A DNA stretch of 64,000 bases from Galeopsis tetrahit (GCA_963675135.1 OY776120.1:25634001-25698000), one strand, 5' to 3'. Numbered from the stretch's first letter, positions 1-13,075 are shown. The notes: generated from the sequence alone by a model not told the origin. Program-made: numbers and translations.

Positions 1-2
1 AT

Positions 3-2588
3 GATTCAAGCATTACATCTACTAAACCACTTGATGTTATTTTTTCTGATGTCTGGTCGTCACCTGTCTTGTCTCCTGATAATTTCAAGTACTATGTGCT
101 ATTTGTTGATCATTTCAGCAAGTACATATGGGTTTACCCTCTAAAAAGAAAATCAGATGTTCTCCCCACCTTTACCACATTCAAAGTCCTTGTTGAAAAC
201 ACCTATCAAAACACAATCAAAACCTTTTACTCTGACAATGGGGGTGAATTCATTGCTCTTCGCCCCTTTCTTCAAACCCATGGCATTGCCCACCTCACCA
301 CCCCACCTCACACACCCGAACATAATGGCATGTCTGAACGTCGCCATCGTCATGTGGTTGACACAGCCCTAGCTCTTCTTCACCATGCCTCCATGCCTCT
401 CACCTACTGGCCCTATGCTGTTTGCACAGCAGCCTATATCATAAATCGCATTCCCAAAGTCAACCTCGACATGGCATCCTCCTTTGAAAAACTCACTACT
501 CGCCCCCCTAACCTAACCAAACTCCGAGTCTTTGGCTGCCTCTGCTATCCTCTACTACGCCCCTACACAACTCACAAACTTGATCCTCGCTCTACTCCAT
601 GTATCTTTGTTGGGTACTCGCCCACACAAAGTGCTTATCTCTGCTTTGATCGCTCCACTAACCGAATCTACACCTCGCGTCATGTTCAGTTTGTAGAGCA
701 TACGTTTCCTTTTTCAAAACCTTCTCCCACTAATCATTCATCCTCCCTGCCGACATCCACCTCCTCGCCACCCAGCTCCTTGCCCGCACTTATAGCACCT
801 GTGCTCCCTCACCTCGCCACAACTGTCCTCGACCACAATCCCGTGCCTACCAATCCCCAACAACCAACACTGGTCGATCAACAGCCTATACCCCCACCAG
901 CCTCCTCGCCAGTTGCAATCATACCTGACATCCCTGTGCCGACCAATGCTCCCTTACGACCTCCTGCATCTCGCATGGTAACTCGAGCTCAAAACAATGT
1001 GTTCAAGCCAAACCCGAGGTATGGACTTACTTCTGTCATCGCCTCTGACATTGAGCCGAGTTGTGTATCGCAGGCACTCAAAGATAAAAACTGGCGGGCA
1101 GCCATGTCGGCTGAATTTGATGCTCTTCTTCAAAACGGCACCTGGGACTTAGTTCCTCCCAATACATCTCAAAACGTGGTCGGCTCCAAGTGGGTGTTTC
1201 GTATTAAGCGAAAACCTGATGGCACCTTGGATAAATACAAGGCTCGTCTGGTCGCCAAAGGCTTTCATCAGCGACCAGGTGTTGACTTCACTGAAACATT
1301 CAGCCCCGTCGTCAAGCCCGCCACTGTGCGAACTGTCCTTAGCATTGCGGTTACCAACGACTGGCCTCTTCGCCAATTCGACGTCAACAACGCCTTCCTC
1401 CATGGAAAGCTCTCAGACACAGTCTTCATGGCTCAACCTCCGGGCTTCAAAGACAAGACTTTTCCCACTTATGTCTGTCAACTTCACAAATCCATCTATG
1501 GCCTGAAGCAGGCTCCTCGCACATGGTACTATGCTCTTCGCTCTTTCCTTGTAGACATTGGATTCATCCCCACTCACTCTGATGAATCACTGTTCGTCTA
1601 CAACAACAATGGGGTGGTCGCCTACTTCCTTGTTTATGTCGACGACCTCATTCTGACGGGCAACTCCTCGCCCATGCTCGCCCGGGTGGCTGCCGACCTC
1701 AGTGCCAAATTCTCAGTCAAGGACCTTGGTCCTCTATCCTATTTCTTGGGAGTGGAAGTTCTTCGCTCTAAAACTTCATGCCTGCTCTCCCAACGCAAAT
1801 ACATCACTGATCTGCTCGCCCGATACAACATGATCGACTCCAAACCAGTCCAAACTCCACTATCAACCTCTGCTCGCCTCACTCTATCAGATGGCACCCC
1901 TCCCGCTGACTCCACTCAGTATCGTCAGGTGCTCGGCAGCCTTCAGTATCTCCAGCTCACCAGACCTGACATCGCCTTTGCCGTCCATAAGCTATCTCAG
2001 TTCATGCATGCACCCACCATCACTCACTGGACTGCTGTCAAGCGTCTACTCCGCTACCTCAATGGTACAAGGGATGTCGGAATCAACATTACCCCATCCT
2101 CATCCTCCTCGCTCCACTGCTTCACTGATGCTGACTGGGCAGGCGACCACGATGATCGCACTTCCACGAGTGCTTATGTCGTCTTTTTGGGGGCCAATCC
2201 CATCTCATGGTCGTCCAAAAAGCAGAAGTCTGTTGCTCGCTCGTCCACTGAGGCCGAATATAGAGCCATTGCCGCAGCGGCCTCTGAAGTGCAATGGCTA
2301 ACATCCTTACTTCAAGAACTACACTTTCCGATTTCTCTGGTGCCAGTCATCTACTGTGACAACATTGGGGCCACCTACTTGTGCTCAAATCCTGTGTTTC
2401 ACTCACGAATGAAACACATTGCCATCGACTTCCACTTTGTTCGTGACCTAGTCAACACTGCTCGCCTCCGCATCTCGCATGTCTCGACTGCCGACCAGCT
2501 TGCTGATGCCCTCACCAAACCTCTCTCCGGTGCTCGCCTTCAGCTCCTTATGACCAAGATTGGACTATCCTATGGTACTCCATCTTGA
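3..2588 (+). CDS. Ty1/copia pol polyprotein (integrase-RT-RNase H), 5' partial
   Basis: The frame is open from the window start to a TGA at 2586-2588, so gag, protease and the integrase zinc finger lie upstream of the window. Seen in order: integrase core (FVDHFSKYIW, then SDNGGEF, then TPEHNGMSERRHR), a proline/serine-rich linker, a copia reverse transcriptase (KARLVAKGF, AFLHGKL, GLKQAPRTW, catalytic YVDDLIL) and RNase H (FTDADWAGD, SSTEAEYRAIA). No stop or frameshift interrupts it, so the copy is fairly young. The compact pol and very short LTR fit the Ale/Retrofit type of copia lineage; that lineage call is inference. The protein copies element RNA into DNA inside virus-like particles and integrates it. 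Confidence 0.95.
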   Translation, partial: DSSITSTKPLDVIFSDVWSSPVLSPDNFKYYVLFVDHFSKYIWVYPLKRKSDVLPTFTTFKVLVENTYQNTIKTFYSDNGGEFIALRPFLQTHGIAHLTTPPHTPEHNGMSERRHRHVVDTALALLHHASMPLTYWPYAVCTAAYIINRIPKVNLDMASSFEKLTTRPPNLTKLRVFGCLCYPLLRPYTTHKLDPRSTPCIFVGYSPTQSAYLCFDRSTNRIYTSRHVQFVEHTFPFSKPSPTNHSSSLPTSTSSPPSSLPALIAPVLPHLATTVLDHNPVPTNPQQPTLVDQQPIPPPASSPVAIIPDIPVPTNAPLRPPASRMVTRAQNNVFKPNPRYGLTSVIASDIEPSCVSQALKDKNWRAAMSAEFDALLQNGTWDLVPPNTSQNVVGSKWVFRIKRKPDGTLDKYKARLVAKGFHQRPGVDFTETFSPVVKPATVRTVLSIAVTNDWPLRQFDVNNAFLHGKLSDTVFMAQPPGFKDKTFPTYVCQLHKSIYGLKQAPRTWYYALRSFLVDIGFIPTHSDESLFVYNNNGVVAYFLVYVDDLILTGNSSPMLARVAADLSAKFSVKDLGPLSYFLGVEVLRSKTSCLLSQRKYITDLLARYNMIDSKPVQTPLSTSARLTLSDGTPPADSTQYRQVLGSLQYLQLTRPDIAFAVHKLSQFMHAPTITHWTAVKRLLRYLNGTRDVGINITPSSSSSLHCFTDADWAGDHDDRTSTSAYVVFLGANPISWSSKKQKSVARSSTEAEYRAIAAAASEVQWLTSLLQELHFPISLVPVIYCDNIGATYLCSNPVFHSRMKHIAIDFHFVRDLVNTARLRISHVSTADQLADALTKPLSGARLQLLMTKIGLSYGTPS

Positions 2589-2595
2589 GGGGGCA

Positions 2596-2776
2596 TATTG
2601 GACCTATATTAGTAAATACACTCTCATTCTTATTTATTGTATAGGCCCACCTTAGTTTCCTATGGGCTCTCTTATAAAGCCCATTAGGGTTAGGTTAGAC
2701 CTAATTCTCTCTTGTATAAATACTCATTGTAAATCTCCTTTACAACTAATAAAAGAAATAATATTTTTCCATATCA
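2596..2776 (+). repeat. 3' LTR of the copia element
   Basis: The pol stop codon is followed directly by a polypurine tract (GAGGGGGCA, about 2587-2595), which primes plus-strand DNA and marks the LTR start. The following ~180 bp hold a TATA-like box (TGTATAAATACTC, about 2713) and an A-rich polyadenylation-like stretch, typical of a short copia LTR. The start TATTGG deviates from the usual TGTTGG. The end is placed at the CA at 2775-2776 and is uncertain because the 5' LTR is outside the window. Confidence 0.65.
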
Positions 2777-5239
2777 CCTATATTATTTCTCTATATTATT
2801 TCTTATGTTTTTTTAATATTTAATACATGTCACTATATATAATTATTATAAAGTATGAAATTATATGTCAACAATGTGTATATATGTGAAACATAAAGTG
2901 AAAAAGAAAGAATTAATACAGGTGATATCATTTTAATTTTAAAGCACAAGACATAATAAAGTAAGTTATGACATAAATCATAAGAATTCTAGAATATAAA
3001 TATGAGGGTTTTTATTATTTAATTATATAAATTTGGTGGTATTTCACGGTATGTATAGGTGGTGATTACTGATTAGTCATAATTGGCGTCGTGGCAACGA
3101 GTCACATGGTTATCCATTAATGCAGAGTTTTGAGTACCAATTTTTGACTTTTCATCACCGCATCTACAAGCAATTTTTTTAACTTTCCCCTTTGCAATTA
3201 TGCTGCAATGCAAATATTTAATTAATACAACCAATAGCATCAATATTCTTGTTTCTTTTAATCTTTACATAAGAAGAGTTAGTTACACCAAATATCATCA
3301 TCACGATCAACAACATATTTTTACATGAATATAGATTATATATTTTGAGTCAATCAGTCATAGTGTTTATGTCACCAAGTGCAAAGGATCAACTGTAACA
3401 ACTAACAATATTATCTTTCCAACTACCACGATGTGCCCTTTTGACCTGGGGCCTAGCCTGCACATCTTATATTATTTATGTCTTCACACCCTAGCTACGA
3501 ACAACTACTATTCTCTAATTTACCCTTCTTTCTATTTTAATTTAGATGCAAATAACATAATTCATAAATTTATTTTTATTTTATTTTTATCACTGTTAAA
3601 TTAATGAGAAATCATGGTTGCAAATTTTAAGTTTAAGAACGAAAAGGAGCCAAATTAATAATTTTAGGGTTCAAAGTCCAAAAAAATAAATAAATAATAT
3701 ATAATGCAGATTTTTTTTTTTATATATATATTTGGTCGTTTGTCGAAGTACTTGGGCCTAATGAAGACTCGGCGCAACGCATCAGACATCAGTAGAGCCA
3801 GCCAATCTTATAAATAATAAAATTTGACTGGAGTTTATATATAATTAAGTTCCTAGGTGGACTTTTCAATTACGTTTATTATGTACTCAATGACAATATA
3901 AAATTATGAATAATCTGACATTAAATAAAAGATGAATGAATAACATATATCATAAATAACACAAAAATTTATAGTAGTTAAAAAACTCGACCTTATAGAC
4001 TCGGTTGTGAGTTAATTTTTTTAAAGGAATGCTTGGTTTTTAAGTGTACGTCAAGGGACACTTGTAGACTTATACTCTCTGCGAACTTTGTCTCTCCGAA
4101 TTTATATGAGTTCGAGCTCTCTTACAAAATTGTTACTAAACAAACAAATTAATTTTAACACTCGTCACTCAAGGATATGGTATATAAGTTTGAAAAGTAG
4201 TTCTGATTGTGTGAAATCTCTATCACAAGGTGGGCTTGAAAATTCTTCCAAGCTGTAGAATTTTTATCTAATGAATAACCTAGAATACAAGGTAAAATAC
4301 TAAGCTAAATCTTGTTTACTTAAGGTAATTTTACTATTGAAAAATCTGTATTAGTTTTAATGATATGTCAAACACCATGTAATAGGATAAACTGATTTGT
4401 ATAACCAACTTCATATTATTATTCATAGTCTTTCTATGGATAATATGTTGATGGAAAACTTAACCAATCAACCGCGCGAGAAAATAGTAGTAGTATCAGA
4501 TGTGATTACAACTAAGATTATAATTTTTTTTCTAAAAAGACATAAATACCATTTTAATAATTCTTTTAAAAAGTGATCAATTTATATGTAAACCCTAAAC
4601 CTTCCGAATGATTTCAAATGAGAATCCTATTAGAGGATGGAAAAAAAAAAGAGGGGGAAATACAAACAATAGCCCCTATTTTAGGGAGAAAGTTTAGGCC
4701 GGTTTAATCATCCGTCGCCTAATTGTTCCAATTTGTTGAAGTGTATATTATAATCTTTTAATTTTTTACCCAGTTATACATTTCAAAGTTAAATGTGCGG
4801 ATTACTCTCCAGAAATAATATAGTATATGATAGTATAACAAAGACCGTTTTTCAATGAATAAGACACTCGAAAATAATCTCGTGTAATATCATGAATATT
4901 CATATATCGTAATTAAATTATAAGAATATAAAAAAAAAACATATTCTTTTTTAATTTGTGTCATTCCACATATGCAAATAATTTCGAAAAGAATGAGCCG
5001 TAGAAATTAATATAAATGAATTATTTTACCACATCTTTATAAATTTGAACTTTTAAACAAGATAAAATTCATTTTTTTACTGAAAGAACTCCATCTAGTG
5101 TATATTAAACAATTCAAAAACAACCACATTCATATTAAATTATTCATTCGATACGTCACCTCACATAAAGTAGAGACAAGGGAATTGTTTAGGGTAGAAT
5201 TATGTGTGTTTTAAGGTATATAGAAATGAAAAAAAAGTC

Positions 5240-5520
5240 CCTAGGAAAGGGAAAGGGAGGCATGTGAATTAGGTGAGGGGAGACGTGTAAGAGAGTAGTG
5301 GAGACACGAGGGCGAGTGGTTGTCCGTTAATGGCAGTTGGCCACGTAAGGGACACGTGCTTTTGGTTTTAATGTGTGGCCCACTAACCGTTGATGCCCCA
5401 CCATACCTGACCATCCAACAACGTAAATTTTGCCGACATCTCTCCACTTTCAACAATACTACATCTCTCCACTGTATATATATTAATACACGCCTAACCT
5501 ACCCTAGGTAACAGGACCCC
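5240..5520. promoter_or_regulatory. G-box/ACGT-rich stretch, candidate promoter (orphan)
   Basis: Within DNA poorer in GC, this segment holds several ACGT-core elements: AGACGTGT, GCCACGTAAG and GACACGTGCT (a perfect CACGTG G-box near 5354). A TATATATATTAATA box follows near 5476. ACGT-core clusters bind plant bZIP and bHLH factors and are common in light- or ABA-responsive promoters. No coding sequence follows on either side, so this may be a relic or chance composition. Confidence 0.3.
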
Positions 5521-6776
5521 ACTTGAATCTTCAGCACATGGACTACCTAGATACCCGAATCAATATACATCTATATTCAAGATTTTACTTTTGTTTCATT
5601 CCAACTTCCACACTTATAATTTACAAAGCTCCAATACCAAATTTCAAAAAAATATACTCCCTCCGATTCAAAGAGAGAAAGAGAATGGGTTCATTGAAAT
5701 AGACGAAAAAAATTGAATAACTTTTACTCAAACGACATGAACTAACCATTTTTATTCAGGAAAGACTCGTGTGAAATGAGTTTCACTTTAACATTTACTC
5801 CACATCTTATTTTGCTTTAAAACTTTATTTGAGTAGTGTTATAAATTCTTAGATTATAAAAATATACAAATGATGGAGACATGTCTTATGTATAAGATTA
5901 ATGAGTCTTACCCATTTTTTATTTATTTATATAAAAGGTGTCTTTAGATTTACTTAGTTTCGCCTAAACTTTTACCGCGCTTGCAAATACCCAAAAAAAA
6001 AAAAAAATTAAGGTTACTTGTGATTAGTTTGTTTTTAGGCAAATATTAATGCATATTATTTGCATCATACAATTTAAATGCATTTAAAAAAAAAAAAAAA
6101 AAGACTTCGTATTAATTATTTTATTAAAATGCATTAGTTGAATTAATAATATAACAGTTTCGCTCAAAGATACGTTGTTCACCAAATTTCATGATGCAAC
6201 TAGTTAACACAAATGTTACTGTTATTTTTCTTAAAACAAAAAAGAGAGAGATAGAAGTGTTCCATAATCTCCACATTTTTAGTTCACACATTGTATATAC
6301 ATTGACGACTTGAAAAATAGTAAATTTTCTACAAGTTCAAACTTTTAGATATATAAGACTGATATCATAAAAGAATAAAGAGTTGAAGAATTAATTCTTG
6401 TATATTAATTTCTAATAGTGACATAATTTTTTTTCCTGTTATCAGAGCTTAAAGGGCTCTTACCCACACATTCTAGATTTGATTTATGCTAAAATCAACT
6501 CCACCCATTTAAAAAACTTGCATGCTGTTTCTACAAGATTTTGTGAAGTATATATTTATAAATCAATGTTTGAAAAATTGAACTCTCTCGGATTAATATC
6601 CAACTTACACGATGGTGCATATAAGAAAATATAAATTGAGTAAACGTGAGACTGGAAAGTAATAAAAAAAATACTCCGTATGAATTTTCCAGGGGAGAGA
6701 AAGTTATGAGAAGAACTAAAGAAAAAAACATAATTAATGTAGAGAGAACATTTGTGTTAAATATCATGAAGTAGTA

Positions 6777-7011
6777 CTCCCTCCGTCCCAATTTAACTTT
6801 CATACCTATTTTTTCTGTCCTTTAGAAACTCTACTCATACAATATCCAAAATATTATATTTAATGTTATTATTTTTATGGTACATACATACACACAAGTC
6901 AACTCACTTATTTATTTTTTTATAAAATTATATCTCAAATTCTATTTATTAAAATATTTTTAAAAGAGAGGATGAACAGTAAGTATGAAAGTTAAGTTGA
7001 AACGGAGGGAG
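6777..7011. mobile_element. Stowaway-type MITE (Tc1/mariner group)
   Basis: A 235-bp non-coding element with ~30-bp imperfect terminal inverted repeats. The left end begins CTCCCTCCGTCCCAATTTAA; the right end is its near-complement ending in ACGGAGGGAG. The ends carry a matching AACTTTCATAC/GTATGAAAGTT section. It is flanked by a TA duplication (6775-6776 and 7012-7013). Such elements are moved in trans by mariner transposases. Confidence 0.9.
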
Positions 7012-8932
7012 TAATATTTAAGAATTTGGGGTTGCAAGCCTATATACCATAAGGACAGTAATAACAAACTTAATTTTTTGGCCTACTACGAGGACGATTT
7101 GCAGGTCGCAAACAAGTGCTTCAGGATATGTTATACTACAAGACTAAAATATGTTACTATAAGGATGGTTTGTGCTATTGTAAGGAGAGTAACACAAACT
7201 TAATTTTTTTGACGAATTTACAATTTGTAGTACCAAAATGTTATGCTATTAAAAGAATAATTTATGCTATTAAAAGACCAAAATTTTCTGAAACACGTGA
7301 TTGCAACCCACAATTTGGCATGCGTTTAACCAACCCGTGAATCTTTGTCAGATAGGTTAATATTGAAAATATTTCTTGTTCAAGGGTGAGCAAAGGCATG
7401 TTCTTGCGGCTACTGTTACAGTCAAAATCCAAAAATGTCGTGTATGACCATAATTTCTTTCTTTCTTTCTCAAGGGCATTTGATATATAGTATTAATAAT
7501 TCCAACGTCATTTTAATGTAAAAACAATAATAATACATGTATATTCCAAATTGATGTCACTGTATCATACTATATATATGTGCAACTGTCTTTGCGAAGA
7601 CGAAATGGTGTGGTCGGTTTGAATTAGGACTTGGCAACCAACTTGACCTAATCCTATCCAAACAGTTAAAGATTTTATGCATCTGCAGGTGGAGAGAATC
7701 CACGTGACTATTCTACCCCACCCCGTTCCCATTTTTTCTCTTTTTATCCCATTTCCACACTCATATTAATGTAGCTGTTCAATCTTCATCGACACAGCCA
7801 GTGCCACCGGCTTACATAGATGTAGGCAGTGTCGTTGTGAGTCACTTTTGAGTCCATGATTTATTTTATCCGGGCCACTTTGAACCTTTCTCGGTTTTTT
7901 TTAACCTACTTTCCCATGTCATCTTACATATGTGGTCGATCATAAATCACGAAAACAAAATAAGATATAAAATCTAGCTTCAATCAATATATAAGTATTG
8001 TATAGCCGAGAGAAAAAAAATGATCGAATTAGTGCAGTCCAGAGTTCCATAATTAGAAAACATAAATTGTAAATTAAAAAGAATTTTTGGACAGACAACA
8101 AAACAAGGTTAGAATATTTACTGGAAATGTTGTAACACATTATACAATTAAAAATATGAGTTTTGTTAGACAATTTTGGATTTGGCAAAATTGGTGCTAC
8201 CTTGCCAAAAGAGTACATCAGATCTAGCCTCTTATTACTTACAGTATTAGAGAGATCAATATTTGTTTACGTTGGGAATGTAAATCTAATCTCCAATTTC
8301 TTCACAAAGCATGCAAAATAACACAGTATGTGCTATTGGGCCCATCAATTCAATTACGACTTCTCTAGCAGTCAAATGAACTTTTGGGCCTTTATCTTCA
8401 TTCCTCTTGTGATTTGAAACCCCACCGCCGCCGATTTATTAAATCAAGCGATTTCTCATTTTTCTGAAGATTGCCCCTTCTATTTTCGTACCTTTTCTTC
8501 TCCAAATATTGAAGTTTTGAGATTATATTATGAACATAAGGTAAAGTAGACCAAATCGATAAAATTGTTAACTCTTTTTTTTAAAAAATAGCTTGATTAA
8601 ATAAAAGGCGTGGGAGATTCGTGCAATTTCAAAATCATGGGAGGAATTTACATTTCCAAACCACAAGAGGATTTCATGCTATTAACTCTATCATTATGTG
8701 ATTAACCTTTTTACTTTTCAATTGGGATCACATAAGCTTTATGAATTATGAAAGGCTCCATTGTCCAATTTTATTAAGATCACGATTTAATAGCTAAGGG
8801 GGCTATTTGACCCTGACTCTTTAAATTGACTATATTCTGTTTCTTTCATTTTAGGAATTAAAAACTTTCCTCTGCTGTTGTTGGTAGTTCAGAATACAGA
8901 TAAGTATGAATCAAACCACTAAGGAAATTGAA

Positions 8933-11900
8933 TTAGGTTATAGAGAGAGAAATTATCTGCAAGATATAATAGGCAGCAACGAATGTCCCCGCGAGAAGGC
9001 AACACCGCAAAACTGATCGCTTCATCCTGGGGCTCAAAAAACCCAAGTAGTGCAGCAGAATCACCTCTAGGATGGATTCACCATCAAGAAAAAATACCTG
9101 CACACAAGAATTTCAGAGGAACTATAATATAATAATGACCACAACTATGAATTTCAACAATGTAGCATTGAATTAGCAAATTTTTGCAAGAAGTTTGAGT
9201 TTTGACATCTTATTTTGAGAGATTATGTGTTCCTCCTGAATTTTATTAATGAGGCATTGACTGACTTTGAGCAGGATTTGGAGATTATGAGATGCTGAAT
9301 GGACTTAATATGATGGGAAGCACTTATCATGCACCAGCAGGAACAAAGTTAATGTAAGACGTACCGGAAGGCTGTTCAGTAGAGCAAGTACCATAGACAC
9401 GTGGAAGGAACACGTGAAAAGTTTCTCAAACAGATCCGGAAGACGAGAGATGAAATAAATTGACAAACGAGGCTGATATGACGTCAAGTGGATTGAATGT
9501 GCCATAGACATGAGATCACCCACAAAGACAAAAGTCTGAGGGCATCTTCTTTCTGCATCACTACTATGCTTGTTGAGGCATTCTAGACTAGAATAAGTTA
9601 CTTCAACCCATCCTAGACCTGGCAGTTGCAGTGGCGTCAAGCACGATTCTTCCTGTATCCATAAATGTCAGGTAGATAAGGTTACTGCAAAAAGATTTGA
9701 AGACATTCCACAATAAACTGATAAGGTAGATTACCTCTGAACAAAGGCAATCACTATTATTTCTGGGAGCCTGCACAGTATTGTGGGCACATTTCCTATG
9801 CTTTACAACATCCTTAGCATTCAAACAGTGAATAACTTCTATATTTTTAAGATTGTTTTTGTTCCCACCATCAGTATACTCGCTCACATCCAGACAGGTT
9901 GCGGGAGCAAAAGCAAAAAGTTCATTCGGACAATAGTTTTGATACCCTTCAAATTGAATTTGTATGCTCTTTTCAATTACAGAATCAGGAACACAGTAAC
10001 CCTTTTGCACATCTGCTATTCCAGTTGATTGACCAGAGGTAAGCAAATGGGTCTTCTCAGTCAACACATTAATGGTCTGTTTCCATTCTTCAGCAGTATG
10101 AATATGGAACTCATCCAAAGAAAGTATAACATCATGTGCTGACAGATAACCTGATAATGGTGACAAAGGATGCACATCCAAAACCTGTGGCAGAGTGGTA
10201 AGTTGTTTAGTTTAACAAAACGGAAGCTAAGGAGCTTTCAGAAACGATAGAAAAAAATCATTGTTTATATAAGATGCTCGTGTTTTACACCATGGGGTTT
10301 TCACCATGCATGTAAAATGGACTGAATATGATGGGAAGAAGGGACAAAGCCACAGTGCAAACTCCGCAAAACTGCAAAAAATGATAGTTATGTTTCAGCA
10401 TCAGGGAATACATACTACCTCCATTATACAGACAATTTACTTTTGACAACAAAGCGGTATGTGCACTTACTACTGCATTGTGCCAAATACCAGCACAGTA
10501 TATACGGAGTGAAGCCACTGAAGGCAGTGCCTGCAGCGATGTATGATTGAAAGCCACCAAAGCTCCTGGAAACAACAGAGCATAAAAGAAAGCAACATAC
10601 TCCATTTGCACACCCTCACTGCACCCAAGACAAATTGCATCTACAATAATTATTGTGAGATAGTTTCTCTAGGTTGCGAACACTCTTATTTTTCTCAAAA
10701 CTCAGAACAAAAAGACATTAATAGAACAGCTGCATAGCTTCTTCTGCGTTCTTTTTGTTTTAGTTAAAAAATACATTTTGCAAATTCACTTCTTGCTGGA
10801 GTAATTCCAGATAGTTTATCTTACATGATTTTATTGATAACAGGTGGATTACTTAGAACACTGTCATATACATTCGAATTTCTAAAATCATGATAACCAG
10901 CATTAAAGTTGTATGAGAACATGTAGAATATTCTCTTTCAATGATTAATCCTTCAATGTTGTATTTCATTCTCAAAGAGACGTGAACATCATGTTCTGCT
11001 AGTTTTCATCGTTAACAAAAGCAATAGGCTAGCAGAGCTAATGGTTCCCTTTTATGAATTTAAAAGATACTTGTGGGTGTTAAGAGGAAGAGGGAGATTC
11101 TTAACCTTGCTGCTGCAAGAGCATGGCCGAACTCATGCACAATTATGCATATTACAGATGATAAGCACAAGTATCCCAAACTGGAAAGTGAGACATTCAT
11201 TCCAGTAGTCTACATAAGATTGAATAAGAGTGCATTAGTTATCATTCAAGAGGCTCAGTTAATATACAGAAATAAGTTCTCTTTACAGAAATAAATAAGC
11301 ATTCTCCAAAATTAGTTCGGCATGAATTTAGATACTCCACCAAAATGGCTACTCTTAAGCTACTTTTATCTATAGCCATTCTTCTCTACATTGCTTAAAC
11401 CCATTTTTATTTTACAGGAATATTGCTTTATCTCATTAATTGGGTGATACAATATCAGCTTGAGACATCCGACTAAAAGTCAAGCAAATTGCCGTAAACA
11501 CAAAACAAGAAATTAAAAAAGTCCTACATAAGATCCATAAAACTGATCATATAAACACAATTTTATCAAAAAGAGAAGGGAAAAGTAAAAAATGTAATAC
11601 TCCGTATAAAACCGATCACACAAGATCTTCTACGAACTAGATTAACGAGCAAAAGTTAACACCAAAATACCACTACACTACAGGCACATAGAAATGCTAA
11701 AATGAAGGGACTTCAGTTTCAGATAACAAGCATCTGATTACCCAGACCCAGAAGATGAAGTTGCAAATTTCAGAAGTAAGTGTGGGTAACAGTAGATCAC
11801 ATAAGAGTACTAACCAAAAAGGAAAGGCCAAACAAGGAGTCACCAGACAGTGCATTTCCTCCTGCATATACAAGAGATGCTTTTGCCAATTGATAAAGAA

Positions 11901-12351
11901 TGAGCTGACAGAAAAAGAAGTGAAAAAAGATAAGCTTATTTGTTTGAGAGATAAAATAGAATTAAGAGTGCAGATAAGCTACTGACCGCTGTAACTCCAA
12001 AGACAGCAGCCAAACTAAAACCGATTCCCATGGAGAACCAGAGTCTCAAGTACCTACAAGAAAACATATATTGCTCAGAGTCTAAACATAGGTAATTTTT
12101 TGAAAAAGAAACAGAGAGAAAAGAGCAAAACCTAGAGTGGCTGCGACCGAAACGAAAGAGGGGTTCATTGAGTGCCGTAAACTTGAAATCGCAATACCTA
12201 TAATACAATTCGTGTGATCATATGATACAGAAACCAACAGCTCGAGTTAAATATTTAAAATTGAATTAAAAAATTACCAGCAGGAGACAGTATTGGAGAG
12301 TTGGGTGATGGAGCGCAGGGGCAGAAGCGTTTGTCTTCCCCGTCGCATCAT
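8933..12351 (-). CDS. S2P: Site-2 protease (S2P), intramembrane zinc metalloprotease, M50 family; 11 exons
   Basis: Exons in coding order: 12278-12351, 12132-12197, 11987-12053, 11815-11904, 11336-11385, 11106-11180, 10471-10618, 10291-10371, 9735-10184, 9365-9652, 8933-9097. All introns are GT-AG, phases agree, and the sum is 1554 nt (517 codons plus stop). The family cleaves membrane-anchored transcription factors (bZIPs in plants) inside the bilayer after site-1 protease, in the Golgi. Seen: zinc site HEFGHALAAA (residues about 131-135), the conserved block ending RIYCAGIWHNAV, a PDZ-like insert with several cysteines (about residues 218-370), and the second catalytic motif FLDGESILE with Asp near 468. 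The length is close to animal S2P. The start is the first of two adjacent ATGs, followed by an N-terminus typical of plant S2P (LLPLRS...NTVSCWYCDFK). The 50-nt exon 5 is the least certain. It looks functional. Confidence 0.92.
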
Positions 12352-12735
12352 TTTGACTTGAAAATTATACAATCACGAGTACGGTATACTTGCTTCTCAT
12401 TCTTTACCCAATCAAAAGAACCAACTTTGAGTAGTAGTAAAGCACGGTAAGAAATCTATCATATGATTCAACAGATTGATCTGAACCTTGGCGAAAATAC
12501 GTAAAGATAATGCAGAGTCAAGAGAGGTAAAAAGGGGTTTCCAGACCGGAGCAGTGACAGAGAAGAAGGGTTTAAGGAAAACTTTGGGGATGTGTTTAGT
12601 TTTCTACTTTAGTTCATGAATTCGTCTATACGAATTTACCAGAGTTGTCATATTTAAAAATAATGAAATTTTGTAAATACTGTAATCATGCTTAAAAAAG
12701 TATGAATCTTTATCTTCTCTCATATTTCATATATT
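12352..12735 (-). promoter_or_regulatory. S2P 5' flank (presumed promoter/5' UTR)
   Basis: About 380 bp separate the S2P start codon from the 3' tail of the LINE insertion, so the promoter and 5' UTR must lie at least partly here, unless transcription starts inside the LINE. I see no unambiguous TATA box or other named element. Confidence 0.4.
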
Positions 12736-12739
12736 TTTT

Positions 12740-13070
12740 TTATAACTAAAGGGATTAACTTTCTTTATTGCAAGTGCAAGGAGGAATAAGTAGTCCGACC
12801 ACAAAGTTTGGAGGATCTACCCAACTATGAGAATTATCGAATTGGCGAGAGTAACTAGCTAGGGTGTGCGCTAATACATTTGCACCCCTCTTAATAAAGA
12901 AAAGTGGAGTTGAAAGTTTCATGAGAGTTAATGGCATCAACTACTATCTTCGCGTCGCCTTCAATGATGCAGTCGTCAATACCAAGGGTTTTAATCTATG
13001 AGAGGGCTTCAAAGAATTTCATTGCTTCTGTGAGGTTTATCTCATAATCTCAAGATCAGATTAGTTGTAC
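12740..13070 (-). pseudogene. LINE 3' fragment: second half of RNase H domain
   Basis: The minus strand reads a typical plant LINE RNase H C-terminal half. A frame with TEAMKFFEAL, then IKTLGIDDCIIEG and GDAKIVVDAIN is followed after a frameshift by KRGANVLAHTLASYSR, then DPPNFV and a stop near 12758. A TAG replaces the usual Trp after EALS and there is a further in-frame stop, so it is dead. A short A-rich tail follows near 12735-12745. The N-terminal half of the same domain lies at 22600-22985, so this is the displaced 3' end of one LINE. Confidence 0.75.
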
Positions 13071-13075
13071 TTATC

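Larger units (their letters stand above)
2777..8932. other. AT-rich intergenic DNA without a recognisable gene
   Basis: Six kilobases of AT-rich sequence with only short chance ORFs, homopolymer runs and small repeats. I see no conserved protein motif, spliced gene or structured RNA. It contains a complete Stowaway MITE (6777-7011), an isolated Stowaway-like terminus with a TACTCCCTCC motif near 5654, and a locally GC-richer G-box-containing stretch (5240-5520). The right edge is the 3' flank of the S2P gene. Confidence 0.7.

Noticed and set aside
1891..2301. Overlapping plus- and minus-strand ORFs within the first copia pol
   Set aside because: Shadows of the pol frame with no motif of their own.
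5654..5760. A further complete Stowaway MITE
   Set aside because: Only one CTCCCTCCG terminus is visible and no inverted partner with GGAGGGAG follows within the expected distance.
7116..7340. 74-codon ORF as a gene
   Set aside because: Low-complexity Tyr/Lys/Ile composition of AT-rich DNA with internal imperfect repeats; no recognised domain.
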